A stretch of DNA of 63,296 nt from Paenibacillus antri (GCF_005765165.1 NZ_VCIW01000030.1:1-63296), one strand, 5' to 3'; positions 51,580-60,850 are shown, counted from the first letter of the stretch. The notes: generated from the letters alone by a model not told the origin. Program-made: numbers and translations.

Positions 51580-52578
51580 TTACAAAAACAATAGTTCGAT
51601 GAGCTTAAATACGGCACCGGCCAAGATCGCCGAGATCGGGATCGTGATGAACCACGTTACGATGATCTTGCCGGCGACGTTCCACTTCACGTCGCGGAAC
51701 CGCTTCGCCGCGCCGACGCCGAGAATGCCCGACGTGACGACGTGCGTCGTACTGACCGGAAACCCGGTGAGCGTCGCGCCGAGGATGACGGACGCAGACG
51801 TCAAGTCGGCGGACACCCCGTTCGCCGGCTCGATCTTAAAGATCTTCGAGCCCATCGTCTTAATGATTTTCCAGCCGCCCACGGACGTACCGAGACCCAT
51901 GGCCGTCGCCGCGGAAATCTTGACCCATAACGGTACCTCTAGGTCCGTCTGCAGTCCGCCGGCGACGAGCGCGAACGTGATGACGCCCATCGCCTTCTGC
52001 GCGTCGTTCGTGCCGTGCGTGAAGCTCTGGAAGCATGCCGTAACGATCTGCATCGTGCGGAAGTTTTTATTGAGTCGATGCGGACTGAAGTTCGCGAAGA
52101 TCCAATAGACGAGCTTCATGACGATAAAGCCGATGACGAACGCGATGATCGGGGAGAAGATCAATCCCTTGATAATGCTCGCGAAGCCGGAGGAGTTAAT
52201 GCCAGCGAAGCCGGCCGAAGCGATGACCGCGCCGGCCATCGACCCGATCAAGGCGTGCGACGACGACGACGGAATGCCGAACCACCACGTGATCAAGTTC
52301 CAAGCGATGGCGGCGATCAGCGTGGCGACGATAATGATCATGCCGTGATCGAGCGTCGACGGATCGGCGACTTTGCCCCCGATCGACTTGGCGACCCCGG
52401 TGAACGTGAGGGCGCCGATGAAGTTCAGGGACGCCGCGATCAGAATCGCGTTCCGCGGGCTGAGCGCCCGCGTCGAGACGGAGGTGGCGATAGCGTTCGC
52501 CGTGTCGTGGAAGCCGTTGATGAAGTCGAACGAAAGCGCCAGGATCACGACGATAACGATTAGGAACATCGGCTCCAT
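51580..52578 (-). CDS. pit: Inorganic phosphate transporter PiT family
   Basis: 332 residues, about ten membrane segments. The PiT signature repeats are present: FDFINGFHDTANAIATSVST near the N-terminus and SFTHGTNDAQKAMGVITFAL in the second half, plus GIPSSSSHALIGSMAGA. Low-affinity uptake of phosphate (or metal-phosphate) driven by a cation gradient. Starts 1 bp after the DUF47 stop, so the two are coupled. Confidence 0.95.
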   Translation of the reverse strand: MEPMFLIVIVVILALSFDFINGFHDTANAIATSVSTRALSPRNAILIAASLNFIGALTFTGVAKSIGGKVADPSTLDHGMIIIVATLIAAIAWNLITWWFGIPSSSSHALIGSMAGAVIASAGFAGINSSGFASIIKGLIFSPIIAFVIGFIVMKLVYWIFANFSPHRLNKNFRTMQIVTACFQSFTHGTNDAQKAMGVITFALVAGGLQTDLEVPLWVKISAATAMGLGTSVGGWKIIKTMGSKIFKIEPANGVSADLTSASVILGATLTGFPVSTTHVVTSGILGVGAAKRFRDVKWNVAGKIIVTWFITIPISAILAGAVFKLIELLFL

Positions 52579-52579
52579 A

Positions 52580-53200
52580 CTACGAATATCTCAACAGAAC
52601 GCTGTCCAGAATGTCGGCCACGTCTTCGCAGGAATCCGTCGTCGTCTCTAAGCGTTCGTAAATTTCTTTCAACCGGAAGTCGTGGTAGGGATCCTTCGGG
52701 TTCGTGAAGATGGCGCGAATGCCTTCCCGCATCAGTCGGTCGCCTTCGTTTTCTAAACTGTTGATCGCCACCGAATGCTCCCGAATTTCTTGATACTTCT
52801 TCTTGTCGAGCAGCTTGAACGCGGCCACCATATGCTCGCACGACTTCACGAGCACCTCCGCGAAGTCTTTCATGATTTGATCGGTGAACGTAATGTTCAA
52901 GTAGTCGAAACGCGCGATCGTCGCTTCGATCCCGTCCATGACGTCGTCGAGCGTCGTCGCCAGCGTAATGATGTCCTCGCGATCGAGCGGAGTGACGAAC
53001 ACTTGGTTCAGCCCTTTGTACACCTGGTGCGTGATGTTGTCGCCCGCATGCTCGAGCTCCTTCAATTGTTCGACGTAGATCGCAGGCGGCTGATCTCCGT
53101 TCATGGCGGTACGGAAAACGTGAGAAGCTTTCAAACTGTTTTCGGCGCTCTGGATCAACAGATTCAAGAAATCTGTGTCCGTCTTCTTTTTAAATAACAA
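52580..53200 (-). CDS. DUF47 / PhoU-like Pit accessory protein
   Basis: 206 residues, TTG start with GGAGG at 8 bases. All-helical PhoU-like protein of the DUF47 family (LQSAENSLKASHVF pattern, HAGDNITHQVYKGLNQVFVTPL DREDI broken here to show the conserved HxGD and TPLDRED blocks, and later CEDVADILDSVLLRYS). Sits with Pit in many bacteria and modulates transport. Confidence 0.93.
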   Translation of the reverse strand: MLFKKKTDTDFLNLLIQSAENSLKASHVFRTAMNGDQPPAIYVEQLKELEHAGDNITHQVYKGLNQVFVTPLDREDIITLATTLDDVMDGIEATIARFDYLNITFTDQIMKDFAEVLVKSCEHMVAAFKLLDKKKYQEIREHSVAINSLENEGDRLMREGIRAIFTNPKDPYHDFRLKEIYERLETTTDSCEDVADILDSVLLRYS

Positions 53201-53426
53201 CTGTGCGGCCTCCTACCCTGGACCAGATTCATCGGGTTCGCATCTTATTCCGCGATTCCCCCATATTGTCATAACATAAATCGACATCGATCGGCAAGGA
53301 ACATTTACGAAAACTCAATATTAGTTTTCATTTTCTTCACAATTAGTATCTGCCGAACCGGTTCGTTCGAAACGCTCCGTTGGGCATCTTTGATAAAAAC
53401 GGGATGGATTAGTGAATCGCAAAAAG
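53201..53426. other. Upstream region of the Pit operon
   Basis: About 225 bases. A/T-rich parts near 53255-53345 may hold the promoter. I see no gene and no PhoB box that I can define with confidence. Confidence 0.35.
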
Positions 53427-53466
53427 AAAAGGCCGAAAACCCGCATCGGCAAGGTTCCGGCCTTTC
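53427..53466. terminator. Bidirectional terminator after the reductase gene
   Basis: Stem AAAAGGCCG (53427-53435) with CGGCCTTTC (53458-53466), flanked by A and T runs; lies about 70 bp past the stop at 53539. Confidence 0.75.
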
Positions 53467-53538
53467 TTATCGATAATTGTCGTAATTCAGCTCCGAGGTC
53501 GATGCCAAGTCCAGCCTCGTTATCGTCCCGTCTGCCGT

Positions 53539-54588
53539 TCAACCCATCATTCGTTTCACTAACTCGCGGTTGCGCTCCTTGAACCGTTCGTTATGCGAGG
53601 ACACCATCGCGGTCGCGCCGGCGTCCGGTTGAATGTACCGCTTCGCCCGGTTTACGGCGTTGGCCGCGTCATGGAAGGCGCCCGCGATTAGGTGCACCTT
53701 GCCGTCGTACTTCACGATGTCGCCGGCGGCATAGATGCCGGGTACGCTCGATTCGCAGTGCGCGTTCGCTCCGACATAATAGTCGTCGACGATTTCTATG
53801 CCGACCTCGCTGCCCGTCAGCAGCGAGGCGTCGCGGTCGTAGCCGTGGCTGATGACGACCTCGTCGACGTCGAGGATCGAAGCTTCGCCCGTCGCGAGAT
53901 CGGTAATTTCCACTCGCTCGACCGTCTCGTGATTCGCGCCCGCGATCAGCCTCGTGATCGACGAACGGAGACGAATGTCGGCGGCGCCGTTCATGAGCAG
54001 CGATACTTGCGCTTCGTGGCCGGACAGCGTCTCCTTCCGGTGCACGACGTGCACGCGCTTCGCTACGGCCGCGAGCTCGTTGGCCCAATCGACCGCCGTA
54101 TTGCCTCCGCCGGAGACGACCACCGTTTTATTCTTGAAGTGCTGCAGCGACTTGACCGTATAGTTCAAGTTGGACACCTCGAACCGTTCGGCTCCCTCGA
54201 TGTCCAGCTTATGCGGATTCAGGATGCCGCTGCCGATCGCGACGATGACGGTCTTCGACAGATGCAACTCGCCGGACGTCGTCCGCAGCGCGAACCGCCC
54301 CTCCGCATCGCGGGAGATCGACTCCACTTTCTCGCCAAGAACGACCGTAGGCTGGAACGTAAGCCCCTGCTCGACCATCAGCTCGATGAGTCGGGCCCCC
54401 GGCACCGGCGTCAAGCCGCCGACGTCCCAGATCATCTTCTCCGGATATACATGCACCTTGCCGCCGAGACGCGGCTGGTACTCGATGATTTTCGTTTTCA
54501 TTTCGCGCAGACCGCTATAGAACGCCGAATACAGTCCCGCGGGTCCGCCTCCGATGATCGTCACGTCGAACAAATCGGCTTCCCTCAT
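53539..54588 (-). CDS. Ferredoxin--NADP+ reductase-like flavoprotein (YumC/TrxB type)
   Basis: 349 residues from the ATG at 54588 (GGGGGA 9 bases ahead); an ATG at 54609 lacks a ribosome binding site. FAD motif TIIGGGPAGLYSAFY (10-24) and NADP motif VVSGGGNTAVDWANELA, then AAGDIVKYDGKVHLIAGAFH near the C-terminus. No CxxC redox pair, so it is a ferredoxin-NADP reductase rather than a thioredoxin reductase. It is divergent from the iron importer and has its own Fur-box-like site 28 bp upstream (54617-54631). A likely job is reducing ferric siderophore or feeding electrons for iron release (inference). Confidence 0.9.
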   Translation of the reverse strand: MREADLFDVTIIGGGPAGLYSAFYSGLREMKTKIIEYQPRLGGKVHVYPEKMIWDVGGLTPVPGARLIELMVEQGLTFQPTVVLGEKVESISRDAEGRFALRTTSGELHLSKTVIVAIGSGILNPHKLDIEGAERFEVSNLNYTVKSLQHFKNKTVVVSGGGNTAVDWANELAAVAKRVHVVHRKETLSGHEAQVSLLMNGAADIRLRSSITRLIAGANHETVERVEITDLATGEASILDVDEVVISHGYDRDASLLTGSEVGIEIVDDYYVGANAHCESSVPGIYAAGDIVKYDGKVHLIAGAFHDAANAVNRAKRYIQPDAGATAMVSSHNERFKERNRELVKRMMG

Positions 54589-54616
54589 CCTCGATCGTCC
54601 CCCATCCAAACATTAA

Positions 54617-54631
54617 TGATTCTCATTCTCA
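54617..54631. promoter_or_regulatory. Fur box upstream of the reductase gene
   Basis: TGATTCTCATTCTCA matches 12 of 15 positions of the 7-1-7 Fur consensus TGATAATNATTATCA. Confidence 0.65.
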
Positions 54632-54678
54632 ATGAATATACACCGGAACAAACCAGATTTCAACACAAAATTTAGGGG

Positions 54679-54708
54679 TTGACATTATTGCCATTATCAC
54701 TTTATAGT
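54679..54708 (+). promoter_or_regulatory. Promoter of the iron importer operon
   Basis: -35 TTGACA (54679-54684), 18-bp spacer containing an exact Fur half-site ATTATCA, -10 TATAGT (54703-54708). Leads to the ATPase gene at 54789. Confidence 0.65.
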
Positions 54709-54719
54709 TCTGTTTTGAG

Positions 54720-54734
54720 TGAGATTGATTCTCA
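54720..54734. promoter_or_regulatory. Fur box of the iron importer operon
   Basis: TGAGATTGATTCTCA, an inverted repeat that matches 12 of 15 of the 7-1-7 consensus and lies about 12 bp past the -10. Confidence 0.65.
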
Positions 54735-54788
54735 TTTTCGATAACTCGAGGGTCCGCCCTTTCGATTTTCTTGGAGGTGAACCGTACC

Positions 54789-55661
54789 ATGACCCGACTC
54801 GTTACGTCCCGACTTCAGGTCGGCTATGACGATCGGTTGATCGTGAAAGACTTGGATCTCGCGATAAACGACGGTCTCGTGACGACGATCATCGGACCGA
54901 ACGGCTGCGGGAAGTCGACGCTGCTGAAGGCGATGACCCGCATTCTCCCCCACAGGTCGGGCACGATTTTGCTGGACGGGAAGAGCATTCATAAGGAAAA
55001 CACCAAGCTACTTGCTCGGAAAATGGCCATTCTGCCGCAGACGCCCGAGAGCGCCGCCGGATTGACGGCCGGCGAGTTGGTCTCCTACGGCCGATATCCG
55101 TACCAACAAGGGTTCGGCCGCTTGTCCCCGCACGATTACGAAGTCGTCGACTGGGCGCTCGAGGCGACCGGAACGGCGGAGTTCAAGTTTCGCCCGGTCG
55201 ACGCCTTGTCTGGCGGGCAGCGGCAGCGCGTCTGGATCGCGATGGCGCTCGCCCAAGAGACCGATCTAATCTTCCTGGACGAACCGACGACGTACCTCGA
55301 CATGGCGCATCAGCTGGAGGTGCTGGAGCTGCTGCAAACGCTGAATCGCGAGCAGCGGCGGACGATCGTCATGGTGCTGCACGACCTTAACCAGGCAGCT
55401 CGGTTCGCCGACATCGTCGTCGCCATGAAGGACGGCGCGATCGTGAAAGCGGGCTGCTGCGAAGAGGTCGTCACGCGCGAGGTGCTGCGCGACGTGTTTC
55501 AGATCGACGCCGAAATCGGAACAGATCCATGGACCGGGAAACCGATGTGCGTCGCCTATAAACTATACAGAGGAGAGAATTCGAATGTCCGCATTGACCA
55601 AGAAACTCCGAAAGAAACTTCTTCCGATCCCGTTCGCCCTTACGCTTACGCTGCTCGTTAG
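54789..55661 (+). CDS. Siderophore/iron ABC transporter ATPase (FecE/FepC type)
   Basis: 290 residues from the ATG at 54789, which follows GGAGGTGA at 8 bases. Walker A GPNGCGKS (36-43), Q-loop ILPQTPE, signature LSGGQRQR (140-147), Walker B LIFLDEP (160-166), and H198. Its end is odd: the reading frame runs about 77 bases into the following binding-protein gene, giving a C-terminal tail (ENSNVRIDQETPKETSSDPV) that looks non-conserved. Either a natural overlap or a lost stop codon. Operon: ATPase, binding protein, two permeases. Confidence 0.92.
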   Translation: MTRLVTSRLQVGYDDRLIVKDLDLAINDGLVTTIIGPNGCGKSTLLKAMTRILPHRSGTILLDGKSIHKENTKLLARKMAILPQTPESAAGLTAGELVSYGRYPYQQGFGRLSPHDYEVVDWALEATGTAEFKFRPVDALSGGQRQRVWIAMALAQETDLIFLDEPTTYLDMAHQLEVLELLQTLNREQRRTIVMVLHDLNQAARFADIVVAMKDGAIVKAGCCEEVVTREVLRDVFQIDAEIGTDPWTGKPMCVAYKLYRGENSNVRIDQETPKETSSDPVRPYAYAAR

Positions 55662-56523
55662 CGCCTGCAGCGGCGCGGCGCCCGCGAACGAAGCCGGCTC
55701 CGGCGGGGAGACGATTACATACGAGTCGGAAAACGGTCCGATCGAAGTGCCCGCCGATCCGCAGCGCGTCGTCGTCGTCTCCACGTTCGCCGGCAACGTC
55801 TTGTCGCTCGGCGTCCCGGTCGTCGGCGCCGACGTCTGGACGATGATGAACCCCCGATTCGAGGAACCGCTGAAAGACGCGGAGGAAATTTCCGATGAAA
55901 GTCTAGAGAAAATCATCGAGTTGGAACCGGATTTGATCATCGGGTTATCCACCGCGAAAAACGTCGATAAACTGAGCGAGATCGCGCCTACGGTCACCTT
56001 TACTTACGGGAAGCTGGATTACTTGACGCAGCACCTGGAAATCGGGAAGCTGCTGAACAAGGAAGCCGAAGCGCAGGCTTGGATCGACGATTTCAAGAAG
56101 CGGACGGCCGAAGCCGGAGACGAGATCCGGGCGAAGATCGGCGAGGACGCCACCGTCACCGTCATCGAAAACTTCGAGAAGGAGCTGTACGTGTTCGGCG
56201 ACAACTGGGGACGCGGGGGCGAAATATTGTACCGCGAGATGAAGCTGAAGATGCCGCAGAAGGTCATCGACACCGCGCTGAAGCCGGGATACTTCGCCCT
56301 TTCCCTCGAAGCGCTGCCGGAATTCGTCGGCGATTACCTGATCATGAGCAAGTATACGGATTCCGACACGTCGTTCTTGCAGTCCGAGACGTATAAGAAC
56401 ATCCCCGCGGTGAAGGAAGGCCGCGTGTTCGAGGTCGATTCGAAGGGGTTTTTCTTTAACGATCCGATCACGCTCGATTATCAGCTCGAATTTTTTATCG
56501 ATAGTTTCCTTGGCGAACGATGA
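55585..56523 (+). CDS. Siderophore-binding lipoprotein (FecB/FhuD type)
   Basis: 312 residues. Lipobox LLVSAC (C28), then a type III binding fold with YESENGPIEVPADPQRVVVV and EIAPTVTFTYGKLDYLTQH typical of iron-siderophore binding proteins. Ribosome binding site AGAGGAGAG. Overlaps the ATPase gene by 77 bases and its stop overlaps the next start by 4. Siderophore type cannot be told. Confidence 0.93.
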   Translation: MSALTKKLRKKLLPIPFALTLTLLVSACSGAAPANEAGSGGETITYESENGPIEVPADPQRVVVVSTFAGNVLSLGVPVVGADVWTMMNPRFEEPLKDAEEISDESLEKIIELEPDLIIGLSTAKNVDKLSEIAPTVTFTYGKLDYLTQHLEIGKLLNKEAEAQAWIDDFKKRTAEAGDEIRAKIGEDATVTVIENFEKELYVFGDNWGRGGEILYREMKLKMPQKVIDTALKPGYFALSLEALPEFVGDYLIMSKYTDSDTSFLQSETYKNIPAVKEGRVFEVDSKGFFFNDPITLDYQLEFFIDSFLGER

Positions 56524-57530
56524 ACGCGGGAGCGCGTTTCGGAATACCGTTCTCGCTCAAGCTGCTTCTCGGCCTTCTCTTGTTCGCGGGCATGTTCGTC
56601 GTCGCCATGACGACTGGGGCCGTCGACGTAAGCTTCCGGGACGTCTGGCTCGCGGCGGCGACGCAAGCGGACGGCGATAAGCCGTTAATGATTCGGGAAA
56701 TCCGGCTCCCTCGCGAGCTCGCGGCGGTCTTCGTCGGCGCCGCGCTCGCCGTCTCCGGGGCGATCATGCAGGGCATGACGCGCAATCCGCTGGCGGATCC
56801 CGGACTGCTCGGCGTGACCGCCGGGGCGAACGCGGCGCTCGCCGCCACGATGGCGTTCCTCCCCGCGACGAGCTACTACGGCATTACGATCGCGTGCTTC
56901 GTCGGCGCGGCGGCCGGGGCGGCGCTCGTCTTCGGCATCGGGACGATGCGGCGCGGGGGGTTCTCCCCGATCCGCATCGTGCTGGCCGGCGCCGCCGTAT
57001 CGTCCTTCCTGTACGCCGTGGCGGAAGGCGTCGGCCTGTACTTTAAGATATCGAAGGACGTCTCCATGTGGACGGCCGGCGGCATCATCGGCACGACGTG
57101 GAGTCAGCTGCAGCTCATCGGCCCGCTCATCGGCTGCGGACTGATCGGCGCGTTGCTCCTGTCGCGCCAGCTTACCGTGCTTAGTCTGAGCGAGGAGGTC
57201 GCTGCAGGTCTTGGCCAACGCATCCTCTTCGTTAAGACGGCGCTGCTCGGCATCGTCGTCCTGCTCGCGGGCGCGTCGGTCGCCTTGGTCGGCAGCCTCG
57301 CCTTCCTCGGGCTCATCGTGCCTCATGTCGTCCGCGCCGTCGTCGGCACCGATTATCGATATATTTTACCGATGTCCGCCGTCGGAGGCGCCGCGCTCAT
57401 GCTGCTCGCGGATACGATCGCCCGCACCGTGAACGCGCCGTACGAGACGCCGGTAGCCGCGGTCATCGCCATGATGGGCATCCCGTTCTTTCTGGCGATC
57501 GTGCATCGAGGAGGTCGAACGTCGTCGTGA
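56520..57530 (+). CDS. FecCD-type siderophore permease 1
   Basis: 336 residues, about nine membrane segments. Family signatures: RLPRELAAVFVGAALAVSGA, MQGMTRNPLADPGLLGVTAG, and the G-rich GSLAFLGLIVPHVVRAVVG. Start overlaps the binding-protein stop (ATGA); stop overlaps the next start (GTGA). Confidence 0.95.
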   Translation: MNAGARFGIPFSLKLLLGLLLFAGMFVVAMTTGAVDVSFRDVWLAAATQADGDKPLMIREIRLPRELAAVFVGAALAVSGAIMQGMTRNPLADPGLLGVTAGANAALAATMAFLPATSYYGITIACFVGAAAGAALVFGIGTMRRGGFSPIRIVLAGAAVSSFLYAVAEGVGLYFKISKDVSMWTAGGIIGTTWSQLQLIGPLIGCGLIGALLLSRQLTVLSLSEEVAAGLGQRILFVKTALLGIVVLLAGASVALVGSLAFLGLIVPHVVRAVVGTDYRYILPMSAVGGAALMLLADTIARTVNAPYETPVAAVIAMMGIPFFLAIVHRGGRTSS

Positions 57531-58540
57531 TTCATCCCCGTGTCATTCGGAAGCAGCGATGGCTTCTTGGACTGCTGTTGGCGCTCCTTCTGCTCGTCTC
57601 CGTCGTCGGCGCCGGCGTCGGGTATTCGTCGCTGTCGTTCGACCGACTCCTGCCGACGCTGCTCGGGAGCGGCACGTTCAAGGAACAATTCGTGCTGTTC
57701 TCGGTGCGGCTGCCGCGCATCGCGGTCACGCTGCTCGCGGGCATGGCGCTCGCGCTGTCGGGGGCGGTGCTGCAGGGCATCACCCGCAACGAGCTCGCCG
57801 ATCCAGGCATCATCGGCGTCAACTCCGGCGCGGGCGTCGCCATCGCGACGTTCTACTTGTTTCTGCCGATCGACTCGCGGACGTTCGCTTGGATGCTGCC
57901 GCTCGTCGCCTTCCTCGGCGCGATCGTCACGGCGCTCGTCATCTATGCGCTTGCCTACCGCCGGAAGTCCGGGCTGCAGCCGACCAGCTTCGTCCTGATG
58001 GGCGTCGGGGTGTCGCTCGCCCTCTCCGGCGCGATGGTCGTGATCGTCTCTTCCGCCGAACGGGAGAAGGTCGACTTCGTCTCCAAGTGGCTCGCCGGCA
58101 GCGTCTGGGGCGCGGATTGGCCGTTCATCGCCGCCGTCGCGCCGTGGCTGGCGCTGCTGATCCCGTTCGTGCTCTCGCGGTCGAACCGCTTGAACCTGCT
58201 CGAGATGAGCGACTCGGCCGCGATCGGCATCGGCGTCGCCGTCCCGAAGGAGCGGTTCGTCCTGCTGCTCTCCGCGACGGCGCTCGCCGCGACGGCCGTG
58301 TCGGTCGCGGGCGGCGTCGCGTTCATCGGCTTGATGGCGCCGCACATCGCGAGAAGCTTGATCGGGCCGCGGCACCAGCTCATGCTGCCGCTCGCCCTCG
58401 CGATCGGCGCGTTCCTGCTGTTGACCGCCGATACGATCGGCCGCAATCTCGTCAATCCCGACGGCATACCGGCCGGGATCATGGTGTCGCTGCTCGGCGC
58501 GCCGTATTTCTTATATTTGCTGCTGCGAAAATCGAGGTGA
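57527..58540 (+). CDS. FecCD-type siderophore permease 2
   Basis: 337 residues, GTG start at 57527 overlapping the previous stop. Signatures RLPRIAVTLLAGMALALSGA, LQGITRNELADPGIIGVNSG and GGVAFIGLMAPHIARSLIG. Partner of the gene at 56520; together they form the heterodimeric channel. Its TGA stop at 58538-58540 lies inside the stem of the operon's terminator. Confidence 0.95.
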   Translation: MIHPRVIRKQRWLLGLLLALLLLVSVVGAGVGYSSLSFDRLLPTLLGSGTFKEQFVLFSVRLPRIAVTLLAGMALALSGAVLQGITRNELADPGIIGVNSGAGVAIATFYLFLPIDSRTFAWMLPLVAFLGAIVTALVIYALAYRRKSGLQPTSFVLMGVGVSLALSGAMVVIVSSAEREKVDFVSKWLAGSVWGADWPFIAAVAPWLALLIPFVLSRSNRLNLLEMSDSAAIGIGVAVPKERFVLLLSATALAATAVSVAGGVAFIGLMAPHIARSLIGPRHQLMLPLALAIGAFLLLTADTIGRNLVNPDGIPAGIMVSLLGAPYFLYLLLRKSR

Positions 58541-58564
58541 CGGCGGATACGCCGTCGCCTTTTT
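58536..58564 (+). terminator. Terminator overlapping the end of the iron operon
   Basis: 10-bp stem (GGTGACGGCG / CGCCGTCGCC) with a GATA loop, followed by TTTTT. The TGA stop of permease 2 is part of the left arm. Confidence 0.85.
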
Positions 58565-58665
58565 ATGCTCAGCGACGGCTCAGTCCGTTTTCAGCGAACC
58601 TTCAGGAACTTGTTGTATACTGCTTCTATAGAGAAGAGAAGTTGATATCTTTGGAGGCAGCGCCG

Positions 58666-59352
58666 ATGAACAGCGAGAAGAATATACGCATCCTGCTCGT
58701 GGACGACGAACCGCATATTTTGCAATTTCTCGTGATGGGACTGGAGGGCGAAGCGTACCAGGTGCGTACTGCGCCGGACGGTTTGAGCGCCGTGACGGCC
58801 GCCGCCGAGTTTCAGCCGCACGTCGTCGTCTTGGACGTCATGATGCCGGGCATGGACGGCTTCGAAACGTGCCGGTTGCTCAAGAAGAAGAGCTCGGACG
58901 TCGCCGTCATCATGCTGACGGCGAAAGATGAAATCGAGGACCGAGTGAAGGGGCTGAAGCTTGGAGCCGACGACTATCTCGTCAAGCCGTTCAGCTTCGA
59001 CGAGCTGCTCGCCCGCATCGAAGCGCGCTTGCGCAACCAATTCCCGTCTTTGTTCGGGAAAGTCGCGCTGGGGCCGTTCGGGTTGGACGATCGCCGGAGG
59101 GAAATCACGCACGAAGAGAAGGTGCTGGAGCTTTCGCCCACGGAGTACGACTTGTTACGATATATGATCGTCAACCACGGCATCGTGCTCAGCAAGTCCA
59201 GAATATTGGATGCGGTATGGGGGTACGATTTCGGCGGGGAGGAGAACATCGTGGAAGTATACGTCCGCTCGCTTCGGGATAAGTTAGGCGACAAGGAACA
59301 TCGGCTCATCCGCACGATCCGCGGGGCCGGATACCGGGTCGACTTCGCATGA
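58666..59352 (+). CDS. OmpR family response regulator
   Basis: 228 residues, ATG at 58666 preceded by TTTGGAGG. The in-frame sequence upstream is an accidental open frame through the permease gene. Receiver: LVDDEP with D13/D14, phospho-acceptor D57 in VVVLDVMMPGMDG, T85 and K107. DNA-binding winged helix: LELSPTEYDLLRYMIVNHG and ENIVEVYVRSLRDKLG, ending IRTIRGAGYRVDFA. Stop overlaps the kinase start (4 bases). Targets unknown; the nearby iron importer is one candidate but has Fur boxes of its own. Confidence 0.95.
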   Translation: MNSEKNIRILLVDDEPHILQFLVMGLEGEAYQVRTAPDGLSAVTAAAEFQPHVVVLDVMMPGMDGFETCRLLKKKSSDVAVIMLTAKDEIEDRVKGLKLGADDYLVKPFSFDELLARIEARLRNQFPSLFGKVALGPFGLDDRRREITHEEKVLELSPTEYDLLRYMIVNHGIVLSKSRILDAVWGYDFGGEENIVEVYVRSLRDKLGDKEHRLIRTIRGAGYRVDFA

Positions 59353-60803
59353 AGGCCGTCGGTCGACGCTTTCCGCTCCGGATGAACCCCCGGTCTCTCC
59401 GGTTCCAACTGCTCGCGCGCTCCCTCTTGATTTTAGCCGGCCTGCTGATCCTCATCGGTTCGCTGCAATATATATTTATGAAAGATTTCTTATACCGCAA
59501 CGAGGCGGAGACGATCGGGGTCAACGCGATGGGGCCGTTGCGCGGCATTGTGTCCGATCGGCCGCGCGGACCGGTCTTCCTCCCCGATAATCTGTCGATC
59601 GCCTTCATCGCCGAGGACGGGACGCGCACCGATCTTTCCGGCGCGAGCGGCGGCGCCGTCTCGCCCGAGCTGTCGACCGCCGAGCTCGAGCGGTTGGCGG
59701 ACGTCCGGCGCGGGCGCGACGAGAAGGGCCGGTACGCGGTCGTACGCGACAGCGAAGGCGTCGAACAGCTCGTCGTGCTGCGCTCCGACGGCGGCCCGGC
59801 CGGACGGGGCTACATTCAAATCGGAACGCCGACAGCGCCGCTTAAGGCCGTAGCGCTCCAACAGCTGCTCATCTTCGCCGCGCTGTCGATTCTCGCGCTC
59901 GCCGGCGGACTGGCGCTGTACGTCCCTGTGCTCCGGCGGACGCTGCGGCCGCTCCAGCAGATGGTCGAGACGGTCGAGCGGACCGACGCGGGCAACCTGG
60001 ACGAACGGTTTCCGACGAGGCAAGGTCAGGAGGAAGTCGACCGGCTCGCGGAATCGTTCAACGGCATGCTCGGCCGGCTCGCCGCCTCGTTCGAAGCGGA
60101 ACGCGAGTCCAAGGATCGGATGCGCCGGTTCATCGCGGACGCCTCCCACGAGCTGCGCACGCCGTTGACGTCGATCCACGGCTTCCTGGAGGTGCTCCTG
60201 CGCGGGGCGGCCGAGAAGCGCGAGCAGCTGTATTCGGCGTTGAACAGCATGCTTGGGGAATCGGTCCGCATCAAGAAGCTCGTCGAAGACCTATTGCTTC
60301 TCGCGAAGCTAGACAGCGCGCCGCGGCTCGAGCTGCGGCGGACCCGTCTCGACGGACTGATCGACGAGATGGAGCCGCATCTGCGCATGCTGGCCGGCCG
60401 CCGCGCGCTGACCTTCGTTGCCTCCTCCGACCTCGTCGCGTCCGTGGACGCGGATCAGATCAAGCAGGTCATGCTCAACTTGTTCCAGAACGCCGTCCAG
60501 CATACCGACCCGGACCGCGGCAGCATCGAAGTCGCGTTGCGCGCCGACGGGCGCGACGCGCTGCTCAGCGTCGCGGACAACGGCCCCGGCATCCCGGAGC
60601 CGCATCTCGCCAAGCTGTTCGACCGGTTTTACCGGGTCGACACGTCCCGCACGCGCAAGCTGGGCGGCGCGGGCCTCGGCCTCTCGATCTCGCAATCGAT
60701 CGCCGAGGCGCACGGCGGACGCATCGAGGTCGCGAGCGAGCTCGGCCGGGGCAGCGCGTTCGCGCTCCGATTGCCGCTGGCGCCCCCGGAACTCGAGCCA
60801 TAA
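59349..60803 (+). CDS. Two-component sensor histidine kinase
   Basis: 484 residues. TM1 about 20-43, extracellular loop to ~165, TM2 170-192, HAMP ~193-250 (RPLQQMVETVERTDAGNL), HisKA with phospho-H267 in FIADASHELRTPLTSIHGF, then HATPase with N box QVMLNLFQNAVQH, G1 VADNGPGIP and GGAGLGLSISQSIAEAHGG. Translationally coupled to its response regulator. The ~120-residue loop senses an unknown outside signal. Confidence 0.95.
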   Translation: MKAVGRRFPLRMNPRSLRFQLLARSLLILAGLLILIGSLQYIFMKDFLYRNEAETIGVNAMGPLRGIVSDRPRGPVFLPDNLSIAFIAEDGTRTDLSGASGGAVSPELSTAELERLADVRRGRDEKGRYAVVRDSEGVEQLVVLRSDGGPAGRGYIQIGTPTAPLKAVALQQLLIFAALSILALAGGLALYVPVLRRTLRPLQQMVETVERTDAGNLDERFPTRQGQEEVDRLAESFNGMLGRLAASFEAERESKDRMRRFIADASHELRTPLTSIHGFLEVLLRGAAEKREQLYSALNSMLGESVRIKKLVEDLLLLAKLDSAPRLELRRTRLDGLIDEMEPHLRMLAGRRALTFVASSDLVASVDADQIKQVMLNLFQNAVQHTDPDRGSIEVALRADGRDALLSVADNGPGIPEPHLAKLFDRFYRVDTSRTRKLGGAGLGLSISQSIAEAHGGRIEVASELGRGSAFALRLPLAPPELEP

Positions 60804-60808
60804 CGAAT

Positions 60809-60850
60809 AGGGCTGTACCGCATGCAACGACGCGCATGCGGTACAGCCCT
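60809..60850. terminator. Long bidirectional terminator
   Basis: Perfect 17-bp stem (60809-60825 with 60834-60850), 8-base loop, then TTATTTTC. Between the kinase stop (60803) and the convergent ArsR stop (60857). Confidence 0.9.

Noticed and set aside
57559-58665. Open frame upstream of and fused to the response regulator
   Set aside because: It overlaps the real permease gene in another frame and is Arg/Ala-rich; the regulator has its own start and ribosome binding site at 58666.
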